Shown here: positions 7,614 to 17,839 of the stretch, piece by piece
How positions within the stretch are numbered: the first letter of the stretch is position 1
Layout of the letters: the number at the start of each line of letters is the position of its first letter
From: Bacteroidota bacterium
GTDB taxonomy: Bacteria > Bacteroidota > Bacteroidia > Chitinophagales > Chitinophagaceae
Assembly (NCBI GenBank): GCA_018267705.1
Contig: JAFDXX010000001.1
Span: 124,001-188,000 of the forward strand
Reading direction: 5' to 3'
DNA: 64,000 nt
Made by a program: the position numbers and the translations under genes
Notes under the pieces: generated by a model
The model's input: only the letters and a program-made list of their open reading frames with translations
What the model was told of the DNA's origin: nothing
Databases searched by the model: none

Positions 7614-10469
7614 TTATTCTTTTATTAATAAAGCAGTACCAATTTTATTGAGTGTAGCATCTGTAATTTCAATCACATAATTCCCTTTTTGTAAACTGCT
7701 TACATTCACTTTTGCATTGTGGTAAATTATATTGCTTATTGTTTCTTTTTGCGATTTAATAAGCACGCCTGTTGTTGTGTAAATATTTATGGTAGCAAAT
7801 TGTGTACTGCCTGGGGCAAAGTTTACATTAATAAAAGATTGTGCCGGATTAGGATAAATTGTAAGTGGAACAGTTGTTAATGCAGTTGTTTTGTTATTTA
7901 CAGATAAAACAGTTGGTAATGAACCTGAAATAGGTATGTTGTTAAAAGTTGTATATCCACTATTTGTTGAAGAACCTACAATAGCTATTGTAGTATTGGT
8001 TATTCCTAAATTACTTGTTGCAGTTAGATTAATAGTTATTTGATAGGAGCTGCTTGCACTAATAGCTATTGGTGTAGGCAATGTGCCTGGCAGAATATTA
8101 CCCGATGCGTATGTTAAGGCAATAGTTCCAATAGGGCTTTGAATGGTGTATGTCCAATTAGCCATTGCAATATTTCCGCTTGTAATTGTTGAAAGATTTT
8201 TTGGGTGAATATAATAAGTAGTGCCTCCTGCTGTTATTACTGTATCAATATGTACACCAATAATAGCAGTTGGTTTTGCAGCAATAAAACTTGTATGAGT
8301 CACACTGTTTTGTAAACCTCCATTATTATTTGTAACCGTTAATGTTACATTAGTTGTGCCATTTGCTGAAGTATATGTGTGAGTGGGGTTTGCAGTATTT
8401 GAAGTTGTACCATCTCCAAAATTCCACAAATAACTTAATGAAGGAGATGTTTCTGTAACACTGCTGGTGTTGTTAAATGTAAGAACCGGGTTTCTATTTG
8501 CATCGTATTCGTATGAAGCGATGTTAAATACTGCACTTGGCTTTATATAAATTTGAATATTATTACTTACGCTATTGGCACATCCTGCAATTCCATCTGC
8601 CACTGCTTTTAGTGTGATGTTGTAATTGCCACCTCTGGTGTAAGTGGGATTCCATGAATTGGTATTGTATAATGTTGCACTATTGTATCCTCCATCGCTC
8701 CACTCATAATGAATAGTACTTACGCCGTTGTAAACTGTAGTATTATTTAATTGTACTGCCGGAATGTATAATGAATCGGGTGTGGAATAATTAATAACAC
8801 TTATAAAACTTGGAATAGGTGGAGTAACTAATTTAAAATAATAAGTAATGCTATCTGTACATCCTTCTAATGATGTTACTTTTAATTTAACAGGATATAA
8901 TCCATCAGTTTGAAATATAATTCTTGGATTTACAAAAGTATCGTTACCATCTCTGTAAGTAATAGCAGTTGTTCCAAAATCCCATTTGTATAACATTGTT
9001 CCTCTACCTATAGAACTTGTGCTGATAAATGAAAAATCGTTTCCATTATTAAAACATTTTTTTAAGGTATCGGCAATATTTAATGTTTGCAATTCGGTGT
9101 TTAAGTATAAAATATAATCAACTTTTGGTTTAGGGTAAATTGTAATATATTGAGTAGTTGAATCTTTAATAACACAAAAACCGTTTGTATTGGTAGCAAC
9201 CATTTTTACAACATAATCTCCAAATATGCTGTAAGATTTTGCAGGAGGTGTGGTGCCTGAATAAGTGGTTCCATCTCCAAAATTCCAATCATAACTTGTT
9301 GTTCCGCTACTTGCACTACTTGTATTGGTAAAAGAATAACTGTTATTATATGTACAAATTCCATTAGTGGATGTTGCATTAAAACCTGCTGTTATGGAGG
9401 GGCAAGTAGTAATAGTTTGTGTACTACTATCTGCACATCCTGTTGTGTTGGTTACAACTAATTTTACATTATATGAACCCATTGTTGCATATAGTTTTGT
9501 TGGATTGCTTAAAGTAGAAGTTGTACCATCTCCAAAATTCCAAAAATAAGTTGGCGTACCAAATGCAACAGATGAAGTACTTAAAAATGAAAAACTTTTC
9601 CCTTCAGATTGAGAAGATAATGCTGTAAAACTTACTGTAGGTTTAGGATATACACTTACTTGTTGGCTTGCTCTTGATGTATCACTATTTCTTATAATTG
9701 TTAATTTTACAATATATAAGCCTGCGGCGGTATAATTTTTCTGAGCATTTTGTGTTGTAGCAGTTGTTCCGTCACCAAATTCCCATAAATAAATTTCATT
9801 GCCGTTTACAGGTGTAGTATTGGTAAACACATAATTATTATTGGTAAAACATTGGTTAATAGTGTTTACTGTAAATGCTGCAGGGGCATTAGCAACATTA
9901 GAGATATTTATAGTTACCGGTGTAGTAATGCTATTAGTACATCCTGCATTAGTTGTACCTGTAAGTGTAATATTGTAAGTGCCAATTGCCGAATAACTTT
10001 TATAAGGATTAGTTCCGGTAGCAGTTGTACCATCTCCAAAATTCCATTGATAAGAAGCTATATAACCAGATGTTACAGATGATGTGCTGATGAAATTATA
10101 ACTAGTACCCGTAATTGCACCGGGTAAAACATTGAAAGACATTTGAGGTAAAGGATTTACCGTAACTTTTTGTGAATAATAGTATTTTATACCGGCAGTA
10201 TCTGTTGCTATTAAGGTAACATTATAATCTTTTGCAATAGTATAAACTTTTGTAACATTTGTGTTGGTTGCATAAGTGCTGTCGCCAAAATCCCAGTTAT
10301 AAGTTAATATTCCTGTTGAAGTATTGTTGAATGAAAAACTATTACCTATTAAACATTGGCTTGTATTATTTACCGTAAAACTTACATTAGGAGATTGTGC
10401 TAATGATGAATTAGCAATTGTAATAAAGCAAAAAAATAAAAAGTAATAAAGTAAATTTTTTGCCCTCAT
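7614..10469 (-). CDS. Secreted multi-PKD-domain protein with type IX secretion C-terminal domain
   Basis: 951 residues with an N-terminal signal peptide (through SSLAQ). At least eight PKD-type repeats are visible from their core motif (YNWDFGDST, YQWNFGDGTT, YLWEFGDGTT, YFWNFGDGTT, YDWNFGDGTT, YKWDFGTT, YEWSDGG, YLWNFGDGTT). The last 80 residues form a T9SS type A sorting domain: LTIYPNPAQSFINV, then INIYTTTGVLI and LQKGNYVIEI. The protein should be exported by type IX secretion and attached to or released from the cell surface. PKD arrays usually act as spacers or adhesive modules; no catalytic domain is visible, so an adhesin or structural role is likely. A 10-bp inverted repeat lies just upstream of the start. 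Confidence 0.93.
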   Translation of the reverse strand: MRAKNLLYYFLFFCFITIANSSLAQSPNVSFTVNNTSQCLIGNSFSFNNTSTGILTYNWDFGDSTYATNTNVTKVYTIAKDYNVTLIATDTAGIKYYYSQKVTVNPLPQMSFNVLPGAITGTSYNFISTSSVTSGYIASYQWNFGDGTTATGTNPYKSYSAIGTYNITLTGTTNAGCTNSITTPVTINISNVANAPAAFTVNTINQCFTNNNYVFTNTTPVNGNEIYLWEFGDGTTATTQNAQKNYTAAGLYIVKLTIIRNSDTSRASQQVSVYPKPTVSFTALSSQSEGKSFSFLSTSSVAFGTPTYFWNFGDGTTSTLSNPTKLYATMGSYNVKLVVTNTTGCADSSTQTITTCPSITAGFNATSTNGICTYNNSYSFTNTSSASSGTTSYDWNFGDGTTYSGTTPPAKSYSIFGDYVVKMVATNTNGFCVIKDSTTQYITIYPKPKVDYILYLNTELQTLNIADTLKKCFNNGNDFSFISTSSIGRGTMLYKWDFGTTAITYRDGNDTFVNPRIIFQTDGLYPVKLKVTSLEGCTDSITYYFKLVTPPIPSFISVINYSTPDSLYIPAVQLNNTTVYNGVSTIHYEWSDGGYNSATLYNTNSWNPTYTRGGNYNITLKAVADGIAGCANSVSNNIQIYIKPSAVFNIASYEYDANRNPVLTFNNTSSVTETSPSLSYLWNFGDGTTSNTANPTHTYTSANGTTNVTLTVTNNNGGLQNSVTHTSFIAAKPTAIIGVHIDTVITAGGTTYYIHPKNLSTITSGNIAMANWTYTIQSPIGTIALTYASGNILPGTLPTPIAISASSSYQITINLTATSNLGITNTTIAIVGSSTNSGYTTFNNIPISGSLPTVLSVNNKTTALTTVPLTIYPNPAQSFINVNFAPGSTQFATINIYTTTGVLIKSQKETISNIIYHNAKVNVSSLQKGNYVIEITDATLNKIGTALLIKE

Positions 10470-10475
10470 TCGTTA

Positions 10476-10510
10476 ATCATTAAGTTTTGATGATGGCTTT
10501 ACTTAATGAT
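10476..10510. repeat. 10-bp perfect inverted repeat in the 5' region of the PKD/T9SS gene
   Basis: ATCATTAAGT (10476-10485) and ACTTAATGAT (10501-10510) flank a 15-base loop. In the minus-strand mRNA the hairpin would end six bases before the ATG at 10469. It could be a protein operator or a translation-modulating hairpin. No T run follows, so it is not a terminator. The remaining intergenic sequence to 10729 shows nothing recognisable. Confidence 0.6.
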
Positions 10511-10729
10511 ATTGGGTTTATAAGCTACCGAAAATACTTAAAAAAAATGAAATTGATGAATTTTTATAAAATTATTTTATGCCTATTAGTATTATAAAAT
10601 CTATTAAACTTGGTTCCTAATTTTTATGGTTAATTTTAAATGGTAAGTAAATAGTTTATCAAAAGAGTTATTTTAAATGTATTTGAATGTATTCATTTCT
10701 ATACTTCAAAAAACTACTACTATGAAACT

Positions 10730-12451
10730 TTAATTCAATCTATAAACCGGGTACCTTAAATGTGCAGGTTCATAGTACGGTGAGTTTTTATATACAAAAT
10801 CTAATTGAGCAAATGCATTATTAGCAAAACTTGCATCAGTTTTTCTTTTTGCTTCTAATTTTTCTTTTAGTTCCGGGTGTTGTTGTATATAAACACCGGC
10901 AACATCTTCCCAACGATAATTACTGTAACCTTCTTTTTGTTGTAATACGGCATCAAAAAAATTCCAAACAAAATAACTGTCGTAAGCTTCGGGTTCTAAT
11001 GTTTCAACTAAAAATCTATCGGCCTTTTGGCCTGTATAAATTATATAATCTCCTTTTAAGAATTTTATTTTTTGTAGGTTGGCAGAAACGGTTACATCGT
11101 TATGTGTATAATGTTTTTCGTAAGCTCTAGTGCTGGTTTTATAATTATCAATATGGTAAGCAGTAACTTCAATTAATGTGTCTTTTTTTAATTGCTGCAT
11201 GTGCACATTGTTTAATTTTAATAAATCGGTTACGGTCCACCAACCTTGCGGAATAATATATGCTTTGGGTTTTGAAACGAACTTGGTTCCAACAAAATAG
11301 TTGTAATATTTTACGGGCTTTGTAAAAGGTTTGCTATGGTCGTAAAACATTCTGTTTAATCCGCTAACGTCACTAATTTTTTTGCCTGTTTCATAGCCCA
11401 TAAAATTAATGGTATCAATTTTTGAGCTATCTACTTTCCATTGTATGGCAAATTGTTTTTGCTGCATTACTGCTTCTATACTTTCTTTTCTTTTTTGCTT
11501 AATAGTTGTTGCTTGTTTGCTTGCTTCCTCAATAACTGCTTGCATAAAAGCATAAGTACTTTTAACTCTGTCTGCATAAGGTTTTAGCATGTGTGTTTCA
11601 GGCACAAATGCCATAATTTGAAATAATACGGCATAGCCACTGCTATATCTTGGAGAATCGTAATATGCATCCCAACCTCTATCGGGGTTTCCCATTTCAA
11701 AATTTACATAAGGGCACATAATCCAATTTTTTTGCTGCATGTTTTTGTATAATAAAGGTTCAAAAACATCATGTAAATATTTACCAATTTCTCCGCCCAA
11801 TTTATTGTGTTGCGTGGTAAGCATGGTCATGGTATGTTGATAATCTGCACCATCACTTACATGGTTATCAATAAAAATATCTGGGTTTAACCAATGAAAA
11901 ATTTTGGTAAATTCTCTTGCATTTTTGCTATCACATTTAATAAAATCTCTATTCAAATCTAAATTTTGTGCATTACCTCTAAAACCATATTCTGTTGGCC
12001 CATTTTGATTTACCCGTGAGTAGGGTGATCTATTTAAACTTCCCCCAATATTATAAACCGGAATAATGGCCAATACAATATTTGTAGGGAGCAGATTTTT
12101 TTTTGCGAGAATATCTCTTACCAATATTTGGCTTGCATCAATACCATCTGGCTCTCCGGGATGAATGCCATTGTTAATAAAAACAACTACTTTTTGTTGC
12201 CATTGTGTGGGATTAAAACTTTTATCATTGCTTACCAAAACCAGTTGTAATGGGTATCCGGCATCGGTTAATCCAAAATCTTTAATAGAAACAGCAGCGT
12301 TGGTAGCGGCTAATTTTTTATAAAATTGAATTGTTTCAAAATAGGTTGCTGATTCTTTCCCATTTGTTTTTTCAAATACAGTTTGAATATTTTGGGCATA
12401 AATGTTTATATAATAAATAGTAAGTAAAAATGAAATAGCAATTTTTTTCAT
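10730..12451 (-). CDS. Exported M14 family zinc carboxypeptidase
   Basis: 573 residues with a signal peptide ending near NIYAQ (20). The M14 zinc site is present: HPGE with His97 and Glu100 (NNGIHPGEPDG), and His197 in IDNHVSDGADY. Glu285 in FVPETHML is a fitting catalytic glutamate, and NLNRDF-type sequence (NLDLNRDFIK, about 163-172) supplies the substrate-binding Asn-Arg. The C-terminal third is an extra domain without a recognised catalytic motif. The protein is therefore predicted to trim C-terminal residues of peptides in the periplasm or outside the cell. It is divergent from the two-component system with 31 bases between the starts. Confidence 0.88.
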   Translation of the reverse strand: MKKIAISFLLTIYYINIYAQNIQTVFEKTNGKESATYFETIQFYKKLAATNAAVSIKDFGLTDAGYPLQLVLVSNDKSFNPTQWQQKVVVFINNGIHPGEPDGIDASQILVRDILAKKNLLPTNIVLAIIPVYNIGGSLNRSPYSRVNQNGPTEYGFRGNAQNLDLNRDFIKCDSKNAREFTKIFHWLNPDIFIDNHVSDGADYQHTMTMLTTQHNKLGGEIGKYLHDVFEPLLYKNMQQKNWIMCPYVNFEMGNPDRGWDAYYDSPRYSSGYAVLFQIMAFVPETHMLKPYADRVKSTYAFMQAVIEEASKQATTIKQKRKESIEAVMQQKQFAIQWKVDSSKIDTINFMGYETGKKISDVSGLNRMFYDHSKPFTKPVKYYNYFVGTKFVSKPKAYIIPQGWWTVTDLLKLNNVHMQQLKKDTLIEVTAYHIDNYKTSTRAYEKHYTHNDVTVSANLQKIKFLKGDYIIYTGQKADRFLVETLEPEAYDSYFVWNFFDAVLQQKEGYSNYRWEDVAGVYIQQHPELKEKLEAKRKTDASFANNAFAQLDFVYKNSPYYEPAHLRYPVYRLN

Positions 12452-12482
12452 TAATATTGAGTTTAATAAGGTAAGTTAAACA

Positions 12483-13160
12483 ATGGAAAAGCAATATAGA
12501 ATTTTATTGGTTGAAGATGAAATAAAACTGGCAACGGTAATTAAACAAGAATTAATACGTGCAGGATTTGTTGTAGATATAGCTACCGATGGGTTATTAG
12601 CTCAAGAGTTATTTATGCAAAACAATTATTCATTAGTATTGTTAGATATCAATCTGCCCGGTAAAAATGGTAGAGAATTATGTAAAATATTTAGAAATAC
12701 CAATGCTGATATGTCTATTATTATGCTTACTGCATTAGGCGAAATTCAAGATAAAGTTGATGCTTTTAAATTAGGTGCAGATGATTATATTGTTAAACCA
12801 TTTTATTTTGAAGAATTAATAGCCAGAATAAAAGCATCATTAAAAAGAACATCACTAAGTGAAGATAGTACACTTTCAATTCGCGATTTATCTATTAATT
12901 TAAAAACAAAAGTAGTTTCAAGAGCAGGAACCGAAATACCATTAACCGCTAAAGAATTTGCATTATTGGTTTTATTAGTTAAAAACCAAGGCAAAGTAAT
13001 TTCTAAACAAGAAATTATGGGCAAGGTTTGGGACTTAAATTTTGATACAGGTACCAACGCCATAGAAGTTTATATTAATTTTCTTCGTAATAAAATAGAT
13101 AAACCTTATACCGATAAACTCATACAAACAAAAGCAGGGTTTGGTTATTTTGTTAAATAA
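12483..13160 (+). CDS. OmpR-family response regulator
   Basis: 225 residues. The receiver domain has the acidic pair Glu11-Asp12, phospho-acceptor Asp55 (LLDINLPGKNG), conserved Thr in MLTA and Lys in KPF. It is followed by a winged-helix DNA-binding domain (about 130-225) ending with the NFLRNKIDKPY...IQTKAGFGYFV pattern typical of OmpR/PhoB. The cognate histidine kinase begins 6 bases downstream. The signal and the target genes are not evident; the divergent peptidase gene shares the short intergenic region and is a possible target. Confidence 0.95.
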   Translation: MEKQYRILLVEDEIKLATVIKQELIRAGFVVDIATDGLLAQELFMQNNYSLVLLDINLPGKNGRELCKIFRNTNADMSIIMLTALGEIQDKVDAFKLGADDYIVKPFYFEELIARIKASLKRTSLSEDSTLSIRDLSINLKTKVVSRAGTEIPLTAKEFALLVLLVKNQGKVISKQEIMGKVWDLNFDTGTNAIEVYINFLRNKIDKPYTDKLIQTKAGFGYFVK

Positions 13161-13166
13161 CAGTTT

Positions 13167-14534
13167 ATGAAATTAAAACAAAGATTTGCTTTATTATTTA
13201 CACTCTTTGTTGCCATTATTTTATTTATTTCTTGTATTACCATTTATCTTCTGTATAGAGAGTATAGAGCGGATGATTATTATAGGCGTTTACATATTGA
13301 AGGGCAAAAACTTTTTGATGAATATGTAGATATTAAAATAAATCACAAACAAGATTTAGTTGAAAAATTAAATGCTGAGCATAAAAATATTTTAAATAAC
13401 GAAGTAGTTGTTATATGCGATACTGCACAAAATATTATATTCAAAAAACCCAATACACTTTCATTTTCTATAAATAAAACATTGCTTAAAAATGTGGCTG
13501 CTAATACAGATATTCAATTTAAAGATGCAAATAATCATCAATACATTGGCTTTTATGTAAGTGAAGTTGGTGTGTATGTGTTTGTTTCTGCTTACGATAA
13601 AATAGGATTGCAAAGGCTTCAGCAAATGAGTTATATATTAATTTTTGTTTTTATTGGAGGCCTTTTTTTAACCGTAGTAGTTAGCCTTTTTTTTGTAAAT
13701 CAAGCATTAAAACCTTTAACAGAAATTGGTTTACAAATGCAAAAAGTAAATGCTTCTAATTTATTTGAACGTTTGCCCGAAACTACCGTTAATGATGAAT
13801 TACAGCAAATCACAAGCAGCTTTAATAAAATGCTTAACAGACTTGATAGTGCTTTTGAAGCACAACGCAGTTTTGTACATAATGCTTCACATGAATTAAG
13901 AACACCTTTAACAGTTATGCTTTCTCAAACAGAAGCTGCATTAAACAAAAATATAAACCCAGAGGAAGTTAAAATATTATTGCGTTCATTAAAAGAAGAT
14001 CAACTTTCTTTAATTGAATTAACCAACTCACTATTATTATTATCTCAATACGAAAAACTACCTTCTTTTAATTCTTTGCCTTTAATTAGAATAGATGAAG
14101 TAATATTTGAGGCCATAGCAACAACGCAAAAAATATATTCTTCTGCCAGTATTTCTTTTTCATTTAAAGAACATCCTGCTAACGAAAAACAATTAATGTT
14201 ACCTATTAGTGATGCTTTATTAAAAGCAGCCTTCACGAATTTAATTAAGAATGCCGTTCTCTATTCTTCTAATAAAAACGTAGAAATAAATATTGAAAAT
14301 ACAGGTACCAAAATAGTTGTGAATTTTGAAAATAATGGGCAACTAATTTCTCAAAAAGATATTCAGCATTTAATGCAACCGTTTTTTAGAAGCGGAAATG
14401 CTGTTAAAATAAAAGGATTTGGTTTAGGCTTATCAATAGCAAAAAGAATTATAGATATTCATGGGGGCGAATTAATTTACACTCCAATTGAACCCGATAC
14501 AAACCGATTCTCGGCAATATTTTCTATTCACTAA
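13167..14534 (+). CDS. Membrane sensor histidine kinase
   Basis: 455 residues. There are two membrane helices (about 10-30 and 152-177) enclosing a periplasmic sensor of roughly 120 residues, then a HAMP linker and a HisKA dimerisation domain with phospho-acceptor His242 (NASHELRTPL). The ATPase domain shows the N box (NLIKNAVLYS) and the G2-type box GFGLGLSIAKRI. The G1 motif is degenerate around INIENTGTKIVVNFENNGQ. It pairs with the regulator encoded directly upstream. The stimulus is unknown. A hairpin follows the stop codon. Confidence 0.95.
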   Translation: MKLKQRFALLFTLFVAIILFISCITIYLLYREYRADDYYRRLHIEGQKLFDEYVDIKINHKQDLVEKLNAEHKNILNNEVVVICDTAQNIIFKKPNTLSFSINKTLLKNVAANTDIQFKDANNHQYIGFYVSEVGVYVFVSAYDKIGLQRLQQMSYILIFVFIGGLFLTVVVSLFFVNQALKPLTEIGLQMQKVNASNLFERLPETTVNDELQQITSSFNKMLNRLDSAFEAQRSFVHNASHELRTPLTVMLSQTEAALNKNINPEEVKILLRSLKEDQLSLIELTNSLLLLSQYEKLPSFNSLPLIRIDEVIFEAIATTQKIYSSASISFSFKEHPANEKQLMLPISDALLKAAFTNLIKNAVLYSSNKNVEINIENTGTKIVVNFENNGQLISQKDIQHLMQPFFRSGNAVKIKGFGLGLSIAKRIIDIHGGELIYTPIEPDTNRFSAIFSIH

Positions 14535-14544
14535 AATAAAAAAC

Positions 14545-14571
14545 CCGTTACCCAATGGTAACAGGTCTTAA
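14545..14571. terminator. Probable hairpin terminator between the histidine kinase and rpsT
   Basis: GTTACC (14547-14552) pairs with GGTAAC (14557-14562) around a four-base loop. A-rich sequence precedes it and a short T-rich stretch follows. The stem is only six strong base pairs, so efficiency is uncertain; it lies between convergent genes. Confidence 0.5.
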
Positions 14572-14592
14572 TTAAATAACACAAATATTTAT

Positions 14593-14838
14593 TTAAGCTT
14601 TTTTCTTAGCTAATTTGCTTTTTAAATTGGCAGCTTTGTTTTTGTGAATAATTCCACGTTTAGCCAACTTATCAATCATTGATGCAACTTCAGGTATCTT
14701 CTCATCATAAGCTTTTTTATCTGAAATAGCTTTTAAATCACGTATTGCATTACGGGTAGTTTTTCCGTAATATTTATTTCTGTCTCTGCGTTTAGCGGCT
14801 TGTCTGGTATCTTTTTTAGTAGCTGAATGATTTGCCAT
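14593..14838 (-). CDS. rpsT: 30S ribosomal protein bS20
   Basis: 81 residues, strongly basic, with the family start MANHSATKKDTRQAAKRRDRN and the conserved helical body ending in KNKAANLKSKLAKK. It binds 16S rRNA in the body of the small subunit. Length and charge are typical. It is a single-gene unit with a perfect -7 promoter element on the minus strand at 14859-14866. Confidence 0.97.
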   Translation of the reverse strand: MANHSATKKDTRQAAKRRDRNKYYGKTTRNAIRDLKAISDKKAYDEKIPEVASMIDKLAKRGIIHKNKAANLKSKLAKKKA

Positions 14839-14858
14839 TATAATATTTTTTCGGACGG

Positions 14859-14866
14859 CAAAAGTA
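14859..14866 (-). promoter_or_regulatory. -7 promoter element of rpsT
   Basis: TACTTTTG on the minus strand matches TAnnTTTG exactly, about 20 bases upstream of the rpsT ATG. I could not find a good -33 TTTG at 19-21 bases. Confidence 0.55.
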
Positions 14867-15005
14867 ATGGTATGTAATTAAATAGAAAAATTTCTTTCAA
14901 AAAAATATAATAAATAGATGATTATGTATGAATAATGCGTTTTTTTCTCCTTTCAAAATACGATATTTGCCAACCATTTTTTACCTAGCGTTTCAAATTC
15001 CACTC

Positions 15006-17750
15006 ATGAAGGACTTTTCGTACATTACTAATTCACATCCCTCTTTTATAGAAAATTTGTATAAAGAGTTTGTGGCTAACCCGTCTGCTATTGACCCCGA
15101 TTTAAGAAAATTTTTTGAAGGTTTTGATTTTGCCGTAAGTAATTCTAACGCTAAAACTACAACAACCTCAGTTGTAAGCACAACTTCAAGCTCAATAGAT
15201 TGGCTAAAGGAAATAAGTGTATATAGAATGATTTTAGGCTATAGAAATAAAGGCCATTTAATTGCCACCACAAACCCAATTAGAGAAAGAAAAGATAGAC
15301 ATGCCAACTTAAATCTTGAATTCTTTGGTTTTACTGATGCCGATTTAGATAAAGAATTTGAAGCAGGCAATTTATTGGGTTTAGGAAAAACCACACTTCG
15401 CAATATTCAAACACACCTTAAAAAATCTTATGCTACAAATATTGGCATAGAATATAAATATATAAGCGATCAGCAAAAAATAGATTGGCTTACCAAAGCA
15501 ATGGAACAAAAGGTACACGAGCCTTTGCCATTAAATAAAAAGAAACGTGTTTTAGAAAAATTGAACCAAGGTGTAATGTTTGAAAAATTTCTTCATACAA
15601 AATACATTGGCCAAAAAAGATTTTCATTAGAAGGTGGAGAAACAACTATTGCAGCTTTAGATGCTATAATAAATATAGCTGCCAATAATAGTGTAGAAGA
15701 AGTAGTTATTGGAATGGCACACAGAGGAAGATTAAATGTGTTAGCCAACATTATGGGAAAAACTTATGAACAAATTTTTAGCGAGTTTGAAGGCACTGCA
15801 AAAGTAGATCAAACAATGGGCAGCGGAGATGTAAAATATCACATGGGTTATGGCAGTGAGGTTACCACTTCAGACGATAAACTTATTCATTTAAAACTAA
15901 TGCCTAATCCATCGCATTTAGAAGCGGTAGATCCTGTAGTATTGGGTTTTGCAAGAAGTAAAGCAGATGTTTTATATAACAGCAATTACGATAAAATCCT
16001 TCCTGTATTAATTCATGGAGATGCTTCGGTAGCGGGGCAAGGAATTGTATATGAAATTTTGCAAATGAGTAATTTAAAAGGTTATTACACCGGCGGAACT
16101 ATTCATTTCGTAATAAATAATCAAATAGGTTTCACAACCGATTTTGATGATGCACGTAGTAGTGATTATTGCACTTCTGCTGCAGCTATGATTCAAGCAC
16201 CCGTATTACACGTAAACGGAGATGATGCAGAAGCCGTAATTAAATGTTCTGAAATTGCAACCCAATATCGACAAAAATTTAATAGTGATATTTTTATTGA
16301 TATGGTTTGCTATCGCCGCCACGGACATAATGAAGGCGATGATCCTAAATATACACAACCGCAGTTATATGCTTTAATTGATAAACATCCTAATCCACGT
16401 GAAGTATATACAAAATATTTAATAGAACATGGTGAAGCAGATGCTCAGGAATTAGCTAAAGAAATGGAAAAAAAATTCTGGGCAGATTTACAAGAACGAT
16501 TGGATGAAATAAAACAAAATCCACTTCCATATAATTATCAATCGCCAGAATTAGCGTGGAAAAAATTAAGAAAAGCCACAGCAGAAGATTTTTTAAAATC
16601 TCCTGAAACCTTTGTTACAGAAGAGAAATTAAGAAACTTGTTTAAAGGAATAATGAGTTGGCCGGCAGATTTTCATCCTTTAAAAAAGATAGAAAAATTA
16701 TTGCACGATAAAATAAAACTTTTAGAAACAGAACAAAAAATAGATTGGGCAACAGCCGAACTTTTAGCATACGCCTCAATTATTACCGAAGGTAAAGTAG
16801 TAAGAATGAGTGGACAAGATGTTAAACGTGGCACATTCAGTCACCGTCATGCAGTGCTGAGAGATGAAGCAACTAATAAAGGTTATAACCGATTAAAAAA
16901 TTTACAAGACGGACAACAAAAATTTCGTATATATAATTCATTATTAAGTGAATACGGTGTATTAGGTTTTGAATATGGCTATGCATTGGCAAACCCAGAT
17001 TCGTTAGTATTATGGGAAGCACAGTTTGGAGATTTTAGTAATGGTGCCCAAACTATGATTGATCAGTTTATTAGTGCCGGCGAACAAAAATGGCAACGCA
17101 TGAATGGTATTGTAATGTTATTGCCACATGGGTATGAAGGTCAAGGCCCTGAACACAGTAGTGCAAGAATGGAAAGATTTTTACAAGTATGTGCCGAACT
17201 AAATTTAGTAGTTACCAATATTACAAATGCTGCTAACTTATTTCATGCATTAAGAAGACAAGTTGCTTGGCCTTTCCGTAAACCCATGATAAACTTTTCT
17301 CCCAAAGCATATTTACGTTATGCAGGAAGTTACAGTTACATTAATGAGTTTACACAAGGTGGTTTTAAAGAAGTAATTGACGATACATTAATTGAAGATA
17401 GCAATGCTGTAAAAAAAGTATTATTCTGCTCAGGAAAAATTGCTTTTGAATTAATTGAAAAACAACAAAAAGAAAATAGAAAAGATATTGCTGTAGTAAG
17501 AGTAGAACAATTATACCCTCTACCGCAAAATCAGTTAGATGCGTTATATAAAAAATATAATAAGGCAACATGGTTTTGGGTACAAGAAGAACCATTAAAT
17601 ATGGGTGCAGCCTCATTCTTAAAAATGAATTTAAAAAATATAAACTTTGGTATTATTAGCCGAAATGCAAGTGCAGCAACGGCTACGGGCTATGCAAAAA
17701 TTCATGCACAAGAGCAGGCAGAAATATTAAACACTGCTTTTGGTATTTGA
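15006..17750 (+). CDS. sucA: 2-oxoglutarate dehydrogenase E1 component
   Basis: 914 residues from the chosen start. It is the thiamine-diphosphate decarboxylase of the TCA-cycle 2-oxoglutarate dehydrogenase complex. The N-terminus MKDFSYITNSHPSFIENLYKEF is the usual E1 start. The core includes GMAHRGRLNVLANIMGK, GDVKYHMGYG, the NGDDAEAV Mg/ThDP region, RRHGHNEGDDP, and the C-terminal LLPHGYEGQGPEHSSARMERFL. An in-frame ATG exists at 14928, but a promoter-like GATATTTG (14962-14969, one mismatch to TAnnTTTG) lies downstream of it, and the extra 26 residues look uncharged and unrelated, so 15006 is preferred. The E2 gene follows 89 bases downstream. Confidence 0.96.
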   Translation: MKDFSYITNSHPSFIENLYKEFVANPSAIDPDLRKFFEGFDFAVSNSNAKTTTTSVVSTTSSSIDWLKEISVYRMILGYRNKGHLIATTNPIRERKDRHANLNLEFFGFTDADLDKEFEAGNLLGLGKTTLRNIQTHLKKSYATNIGIEYKYISDQQKIDWLTKAMEQKVHEPLPLNKKKRVLEKLNQGVMFEKFLHTKYIGQKRFSLEGGETTIAALDAIINIAANNSVEEVVIGMAHRGRLNVLANIMGKTYEQIFSEFEGTAKVDQTMGSGDVKYHMGYGSEVTTSDDKLIHLKLMPNPSHLEAVDPVVLGFARSKADVLYNSNYDKILPVLIHGDASVAGQGIVYEILQMSNLKGYYTGGTIHFVINNQIGFTTDFDDARSSDYCTSAAAMIQAPVLHVNGDDAEAVIKCSEIATQYRQKFNSDIFIDMVCYRRHGHNEGDDPKYTQPQLYALIDKHPNPREVYTKYLIEHGEADAQELAKEMEKKFWADLQERLDEIKQNPLPYNYQSPELAWKKLRKATAEDFLKSPETFVTEEKLRNLFKGIMSWPADFHPLKKIEKLLHDKIKLLETEQKIDWATAELLAYASIITEGKVVRMSGQDVKRGTFSHRHAVLRDEATNKGYNRLKNLQDGQQKFRIYNSLLSEYGVLGFEYGYALANPDSLVLWEAQFGDFSNGAQTMIDQFISAGEQKWQRMNGIVMLLPHGYEGQGPEHSSARMERFLQVCAELNLVVTNITNAANLFHALRRQVAWPFRKPMINFSPKAYLRYAGSYSYINEFTQGGFKEVIDDTLIEDSNAVKKVLFCSGKIAFELIEKQQKENRKDIAVVRVEQLYPLPQNQLDALYKKYNKATWFWVQEEPLNMGAASFLKMNLKNINFGIISRNASAATATGYAKIHAQEQAEILNTAFGI

Positions 17751-17839
17751 TGTATAAAAAATAAAACATAAAAAAAGCAACGCAACTAAAGTTTAATTAT
17801 TATAATAAAGTTGATAACAACAAATTAGAAATATTTTTT

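Noticed and set aside
17811..17821. TTGATAACAAC upstream of sucB, identical to the 3' end of the CRISPR repeat
   Set aside because: Eleven A+T-rich bases can match by chance in 64 kb; no further repeat sequence or anti-repeat adjoins.
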